NCBI GenBank assembly: GCA_018340375.1
Contig: JAFFJZ010000007.1
Span: forward strand, 9,176,001 to 9,240,000
Reading direction: 5' to 3'
DNA: 64,000 nt
Source of the DNA: Gonatopus flavifemur
Taxonomy: Eukaryota; Arthropoda; Insecta; Hymenoptera; Dryinidae
Under the pieces are notes generated by a model that was given only the letters and a program-made list of their open reading frames with translations, searched no databases and was not told the DNA's origin. The stretch's first letter is position 1. Every line of letters starts with the position of its first letter. Positions 58,701 through 64,000 of this stretch are shown in pieces. Both the position numbers and the translations under genes were made by a program.

Positions 58701-59157
58701 TTGAATATTATTCAAAATATTTTACTAATAGAAATGGATATTTCATTGATTCAATAGAACTTTGAATTATTCAAGCATTCCATTGCAATTATTCAATTAA
58801 ATATTTCATTGTTCCTGGATATTTTTCCTGTCAGTTTGAGAAAATGAATGAAATGATAGAATGAGGTTGATTTGATTTATTCTCTTTTATTTCCATTTGA
58901 TTTTATATACTGTATATTTATCAGTATTCAGTATAAATTGATAATTGATGAAAAAGCGAAAAATTATTCACAAATGAGTCGGAAGAATGTATATATTTAT
59001 TAATGCAGATGGGGCTCATAAGATAATAATGGAAGAGATTATTTGAATATCAATTAATTGATTTTATCAAATAAAAATTGTAAGTTTTTGAGAGAGAAAG
59101 GAAGAATGAAACAACTTATCAACATGAATGTTTTATTATGTTAAGAAATCAATTATA
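55705..59157. other. No recognised gene; increasingly AT-rich
   Basis: GC-richer stretches near 55820-56110 have no convincing coding frame. From about 56500 the sequence is very AT-rich. No transposon ends were recognised. Confidence 0.45.
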
Positions 59158-59603
59158 TAAGGGAAACAATTCTATTTTTGTTCATAAAATGAAGTTGATA
59201 GTTCGAGATATGGAATTAGTTGGAAAATTATTGAAGACGTCTAAATCCAGCTTAATAATATATGGTAAATTAGAATGAAAGATGTGGAAGCTTGAATAAT
59301 CGAGTGATTGATTCATTTTTTTTCGTTTTTCTATCTTTAAAAATAATTTACAATATCTAAATGAAAATTTTCAATTCGATAATAAGGGAAACAATTTCAT
59401 TTTTGTTCATGAAATGAAGTTGATAGTTCGAGACATGAAATGATTTGGAAAATTATTGGGGACATCTAAATCCAGCTTAATAATATAAATTAGAATGAAA
59501 GATGTGGAAGCTTGAATAGTCGAGTGATTAATTCAAGTTTTTTTATTTTTCCATCTTTACAAATAATTGACAAAATCAAAATGAAAATTTCCAATTCAAT
59601 AAT
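59158..59603. repeat. Tandem duplication of a 225-bp unit
   Basis: Unit 1 (59158-59382) and unit 2 (59383-about 59603) both begin TAAGGGAAACAATT and share GAAGTTGATAGTTCGAGA, AAATCCAGCTTAATAATAT and GATGTGGAAGCTTGAATA in order, with scattered differences. Non-coding. Confidence 0.9.
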
Positions 59604-59782
59604 TAATCATATGAAAAATATACAAAATCAAATTGAAAATATTATAGGCATAATTGAAATATTGTAGGGAGAAATTGATGAGATTTCAAATTAAAAAATT
59701 CGAATTGATATTATTTAATGAATATATTAAAAAATATTCAATTTACTCTATCAAAATAATCCTTCCGTCAAGCAGATTATTA

Positions 59783-61041
59783 TTAGGTGTGCAAGTTGAA
59801 ACTCGGCTTTAAGTTGGTTGCATGAAACAAAATATTTGAATGCATCCAATTCGCCCGCCATTTTGGATATATGTAGCGTGGAAATTGCAGTTGTCATATA
59901 AGTCGTTTTAAAGTAGTAATTTCCTGTGTATCAATTCTATGACATGGATTTCCATAAGCAACATTCACGCTATTGTATTCTATTCTGTTTTCAAATGAGT
60001 AAAAATGCTGCTCAAGCTATGGAAGTGATTAATACGACATTGGGTCAACATTCTGTGAGCCATTCAACAGTGAAAAAGTGGTTTACAAGATTTCGTAATG
60101 GAAATTTCAGTCTTGAGGACGATCCACGTCCAGGTGCAATCAAAAAATTTGAAGATGAAGAACTTGAAGTTTTACTGAATGAAAATCCATGTCAAACTCA
60201 AGAAGAGCTTGCAGAACAGTTAGGAGTTACTTGTCAAGCAATTTCACTTCGATTGCATGCATTGGGAAAAATACAGAAGGAAGGGAAATGGATTCCTCAT
60301 AAACTGACGGAAGAAAATGAAAGACAAAGAGTTGCCATTTGCGTGAAGTTGTTTTCTCGGTTCAAGAAGGAGAATTTTCTGCATAAAATCATTACGGGTG
60401 ATGAAAAATGGATTTTGCATGACAATCCTAAACGTAGAAAAGCATGGCTTGATCCAGGCCAGCCATCTAAATCAGTTGAAAAACCGAATATTCATGTGAA
60501 GAAAGTTTTACTCTGTGTCTGGTGGGATTGGAGAGGAATCATTTACTACGAGCTTGTCGAACCTAGCCAAACTATTACAGCTGAGCGTTACCGGGCCCAG
60601 CTGATCACAGTAAATGATGCTCTGGAGGAAAAAAGACCATTTACGGGGCAAGGAAGGTGAAAAGTGATGCTGCTGCATGATAATGCACGTCCACATACAG
60701 CACAACCAACCCAGGAACTCATCTTCAATTTAGGCTGGGAAGTTGTACCTCATGCGGCATATTCACCAGACTTAGCTCCTCCTGATTATCACTTATTTAG
60801 ATCAATGTCGTCATATTTGAAGGAGCAGCACTTCATGAATATCGAAGATGTCCGGAAATGGCTGGATAACTATTTTGTATCAAAACCACCAAGTTTTTAT
60901 CGTGAAGGCTACTACCCGATAAATGGCGAAAGACTGTAGATAATAACGGCGAATATTTTAATTGATAATTCTTGAAAGAAGTCTTTTTTTAATAAAATTG
61001 AATTTGACAGAAAAAAGCCGAGTTTCAACTTGCACACCTGA
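59783..61041 (+). mobile_element. Mariner transposon, 1259 bp, well preserved
   Basis: The left TIR TTAGGTGTGCAAGTTGAAAC and inverted right TIR TCAGGTGTGCAAGTTGAAAC differ at one position over about 28 bp. TA flanks both ends (59781-59782, 61042-61043). No nested insertion. Confidence 0.97.
59944..60965 (+). pseudogene. Mariner transposase, one nonsense codon and one late frameshift
   Basis: The ATG at 59944 (MDFHKQHSRYCILF) is preferred because FCFQMSKNAAQA then aligns with the usual mariner N-terminus. The helix-turn-helix region spans roughly residues 15-120. The linker reads WIPHKLTEEN; the first catalytic Asp is in ITGDEKWILHDNPKRRKAW. A TGA at 60658-60660 interrupts the frame after RPFTGQGR, and the same frame resumes with [12 protein letters not shown] (second Asp) and [10 protein letters not shown] (third Asp), 34 residues apart. 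Near 60915 a single-base shift moves the C-terminus out of frame; the other frame gives [14 protein letters not shown] and ends at 60965. The protein would be about 340 residues, the usual size. Two lesions keep it inactive. Confidence 0.94.
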
Positions 61042-61043
61042 TA

Positions 61044-62197
61044 TAATAAATATCTATAAAAGAAGGGGGTGTCGTGTCTATGGCCAGAATATGAGTCTGA
61101 AAATTTAATTCAGTTTCTCTGTATTGATAAATAAAATATTTTGATGTGAAGTACATTGAAAAATTCTGAATATCTAGAGAATAATTTAATTATATTAAAT
61201 ATGGATGATATCAACTTCAGCTGAGCTTAGTAGTGCGAAATACCGATTATATCATCTGCTGTTCATTTCCACAGGCTTTTCATTCATTATTGTTATCATT
61301 TGTTATCAGTTTTTTGGCCAATCAATTGATTTTCTTTCAAGATTCACTCGAAGATCAATCTTCTCACCCAAAGGTCAATTATTCAAACTCAAAAATCGTC
61401 GTTTTTGATGAAAAATTGTTTTTTGAAAAAAAAAAAAATCAATTCCCCTCCCACAATTCACTTTTTCACCACAAATGCATCTTTTCAGCTCCAAGAACAG
61501 TCTTCCAAGCACGACATCAGTCTCTCATTTGATAGTCGGACGAACCAATTGGTTTTTCGCATTTCGAAAATCGTCTCGCGCCGGGGTTGATTTCTCTCAA
61601 CAAAAAATGGGTATTCCGTCCAAAAAAAGCTTTTGCCCTATCAGATGTTCGTAACATAAATTTCAAACTCTTCGGATCTCGAAAAAATACTCCACACCAA
61701 TATTCTGATACGTAAGTTCACGTATCAGAATTGAATTTCGGATTAAGTAACATTTAGAAAGTCATAGAAATCAATCTTCGAAAAACAAAATCGATTTCTT
61801 GCTCCATAATCTTGATCCACAAAAACTAAACATTTCAATTAAATTAGAAAGAGGCTCAGCGCATTTTACCACTCATTTCCAAGATATTCATCAGATTATA
61901 TACCTCTTTACCACGTTAATAGTCTCCACCTTCGCTTCATACTGTTACCAATACGAAAGACGTATGAAAATTATAATCTGGAGACGCGCATCTCTTTACT
62001 CAGCAACGCTTCGCGAATCTCACAGTTGAATCTCTGCAAAAAGAAAACCAAAAAAAACGCAACATTGTGTCTGAATTTTTTCTCTTTCAAGACATTTTTC
62101 AATCTTTCTCATTTTATATTTGTACTCCGTGTATTACTGCTCCGAGATATTCGAAGATACGTATTCATATCCACGGAAACGATCTATTTTGCTGTAG
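61044..62197. other. No recognised gene
   Basis: AT-rich, with small ORFs lacking motifs. It could be intron upstream of the candidate exon at 62198. Confidence 0.4.
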
Positions 62198-62301
62198 AGC
62201 CCGAGGAGGAATCGGAGGTCCGTAAAGGAATGAAATATAGGAGCTGCCAGAACATCAACCATCTGGCGCGAAGGAGATCAGACACCAAGGCTTTGGAATA
62301 A
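62198..62301 (+). CDS. Candidate terminal coding exon, unknown product
   Basis: A T-rich acceptor (CTATTTTGCTGTAG, AG at 62196-62197) precedes 104 bp encoding about 34 residues: PEEESEVRKGMKYR, then a basic SCQNINHLARRRSD, ending KALE with TAA at 62299-62301. About 65 percent of third positions are G or C, unusual for this AT-rich area, and the stop overlaps an AATAAA. The product is not recognised; the basic, Ser/Arg-rich end could be a cytoplasmic tail. No upstream exon was located. Confidence 0.35.
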
Positions 62302-62304
62302 ACT

Positions 62305-64000
62305 AATTTTATGATTGAAGATCCGAACGCGATTTGAGATTCGAATTATTTACGTATTGTATGCATCTTCGCTTATATCATTCATGAAAGTTTATTAAGA
62401 TTTTTTCCAAGTTTCATATTCTAAAACGTTATATTCTAACGTGATCTAATATCATTTTTATGTCTCATTGTATCGATCTTTCAACACATCCACTCCTTTG
62501 CGTGGGTAGAGACCATAGGTACACGTTCGATTACAAAGTGTGTATATCGATTCATAGAACCTGTTCGGTAACTTATACCGCGTGCGTGTATATATGTATA
62601 TATGAAGATCAATAGATACATATATCCAGTAATTGATATTTTTTTCTCTGCGTACAAAAGGGAAAAAAATTGCTCCACATATGTGTATGAAACTCCTTGC
62701 GAGCTTATTACATCGAATAAAAAGAATGCGGTTCTTTTTCTGGATCCCTGGCAGTCACCCTGGACATAATCGTTATTCAAATCAGTGGGAAAAAGTAGTA
62801 GAACGTTGCTAATTAGATGAAAAATTTCTCTTCTTGTGTAATGTTGTTGTTTTAGAGCATTTATACAAGTACAAATGCGCATCAATGAACTCAAGGCATA
62901 CCCTGTTTCTTACATTCTCATCGTACAGTTTACGTACATATGAACACACACACAAGGGTATCGAATAGATGGTCTGTCCTGATAATTCACTCACGAGGAG
63001 ACACGATCCGCAAGCTTGGTCCATAAATCCGAACGACACACACGTTGCCAAAGCGTCGTATCACCGTCATGATACGTATGTGTGCGCCTAGATAAGTGTT
63101 TATGTACACCAACTTAACAGCTAATTGATTCTCGTTCCTGTCGAGAAACGTGCAAAACGTCGAATGAGCATCGACGAAACATCGACGAAATTGAAAACGA
63201 TCGATGTCCATTCGAATGGAAATATCTTTCTAAAGCCTGTCATGGGAGGTACACAATTACGAGGAGAGATCCTTGAAATTCTTTCCCTTTTCCCTCTCTC
63301 TCCCTCTCCCTCCCTCCCCAAATAATTACGAATAACAAGAAAATTTTTTAATCCAAAGGAAAAATCGTTTTATCACTGTCGACGATTCCATGTCGACCCT
63401 TACATAAGCACGAATTAAAAAATTTCTTCTCGTCATTTATCATTTTGATCTTGATAGATGTATGTTATTTTCTCCATGGAACAAAAAAAAGGAGTTTTTT
63501 TGTAACACCACGTCTGAAACATAGTTCCTATTTATGAAGAATAATATGTAGGCGTGTAAAACTTAACAGGAACAGTCATCAAACTAAAAGTGGATCGACA
63601 ACCTCGACAACGGTCAACTCCACGAGACTATGATAATACGACTGCTCATAGTTGCCGAGCTAGAAGAAGATGAAGAAGAAGAAGAGAGTTATAAGCATGT
63701 GTCATGAGACTTGAGCGCATTGCTTACAGTCGTAGCATTTTGTGGTGGATCATCATTAGTGCGATCCGAGGAAACGTAAATTGGCGAGATTCGTCAACTG
63801 TATGATGAGTTTCGCTCTTGAAAAACCACTGATGGGAATTGACCGCAGTCGTGGAAGTTACGTTTGCATGAAGGATGATTGTCAGGGTATGTGGGGAAAC
63901 CACATAAAATGCGAGTTTTATATTGCTACTGTGCCGAGTGAAGGTCGATGCGCAATGTTTGAACCATTTTCATGGAGAAGATTTAGCAAATTTCATCGTA
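62305..64000. other. No recognised gene
   Basis: AT-rich with a few GC-richer stretches (63000-63260, 63730-63960). The ORF from 63125 lacks a usable acceptor in frame. A GAA microsatellite lies at 63663-63687. Confidence 0.4.
63663..63687. repeat. (GAA)n microsatellite
   Basis: A short imperfect GAA run. Confidence 0.88.

Noticed and set aside
63125..63325. 66-codon ORF beginning LVPVEKRAKRR
   Set aside because: The nearby acceptor at 63120 would place TAA in frame, the donor is weak and GC3 is not clearly raised.
1..64000. CRISPR arrays, bacterial operons, rRNA genes, telomeric TTAGG arrays
   Set aside because: None were seen on either strand.

Overview
This window reads as AT-rich, non-coding DNA from an insect, plausibly a hymenopteran. 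That guess rests on low GC, absence of dense bacterial-type ORFs, many mariner transposons, abundant foldback elements and trinucleotide microsatellites; no host gene was recognised with confidence. The content is dominated by DNA transposons, many inserted inside one another. Boundaries were set from terminal inverted repeats (TIRs), target-site duplications (TSDs) and, in many cases, the restored reading frame of the interrupted host element.

Layout. 1-500: two candidate gene ends that converge. 500-4089: nothing recognised. 4092-6291: a CCCA-type element split by a mariner with perfect 35-bp TIRs (4956-6246). 6548-9727: an old mariner interrupted by a CCCATG element and a CACGG foldback element. 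9730-19020: no transposon recognised; weak exon candidates at 12.5 and 15.3-15.6 kb and microsatellites. 19022-28285: one mariner inflated from about 1.3 kb to 9.3 kb by nested insertions up to six levels deep. 28359-29306: a CACTG element. 29.3-33.9 kb: mostly unexplained. 33.9-40.2 kb: a second mariner nest containing a sister copy of the 19-kb mariner. 40.2-43.9 kb: non-coding with a CpG-rich core near 41.95 kb. 43.9-44.8 kb: a TTAA-flanked piggyBac-like miniature element carrying a CCCACG element. 46.1 kb: an inverted-repeat element. 48.4-53.6 kb: a dispersed repeat, a degenerate mariner, a 448-bp mariner deletion derivative, a GGGGAGAG element and a CACGG element split by an 863-bp insertion. 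53.6-59.8 kb: mostly unexplained, with one candidate first exon. 59783-61041: the best preserved mariner. 61-64 kb: one candidate terminal exon.

The most interesting pattern is a set of non-coding element families with short TIRs (CCCA/CCCG..., or CACTG/CACGG/CACAG...) that nearly always sit between identical but variable 2-bp duplications (TT, AT, CG, TC, CT, TG, CA, TA, AA, AG). Each larger CCC-type family fills its interior with its own short palindromic word (for example CCAGTACTGG, TTGGC/GCCAA, AGAACGT/ACGTTCT). One family also contains a 157-bp tandem repeat and a tRNA-like module. No autonomous partner encoding their transposase is visible here. The mariner transposases are all broken, by one frameshift (4956), one stop plus one frameshift (59783), or heavier damage.
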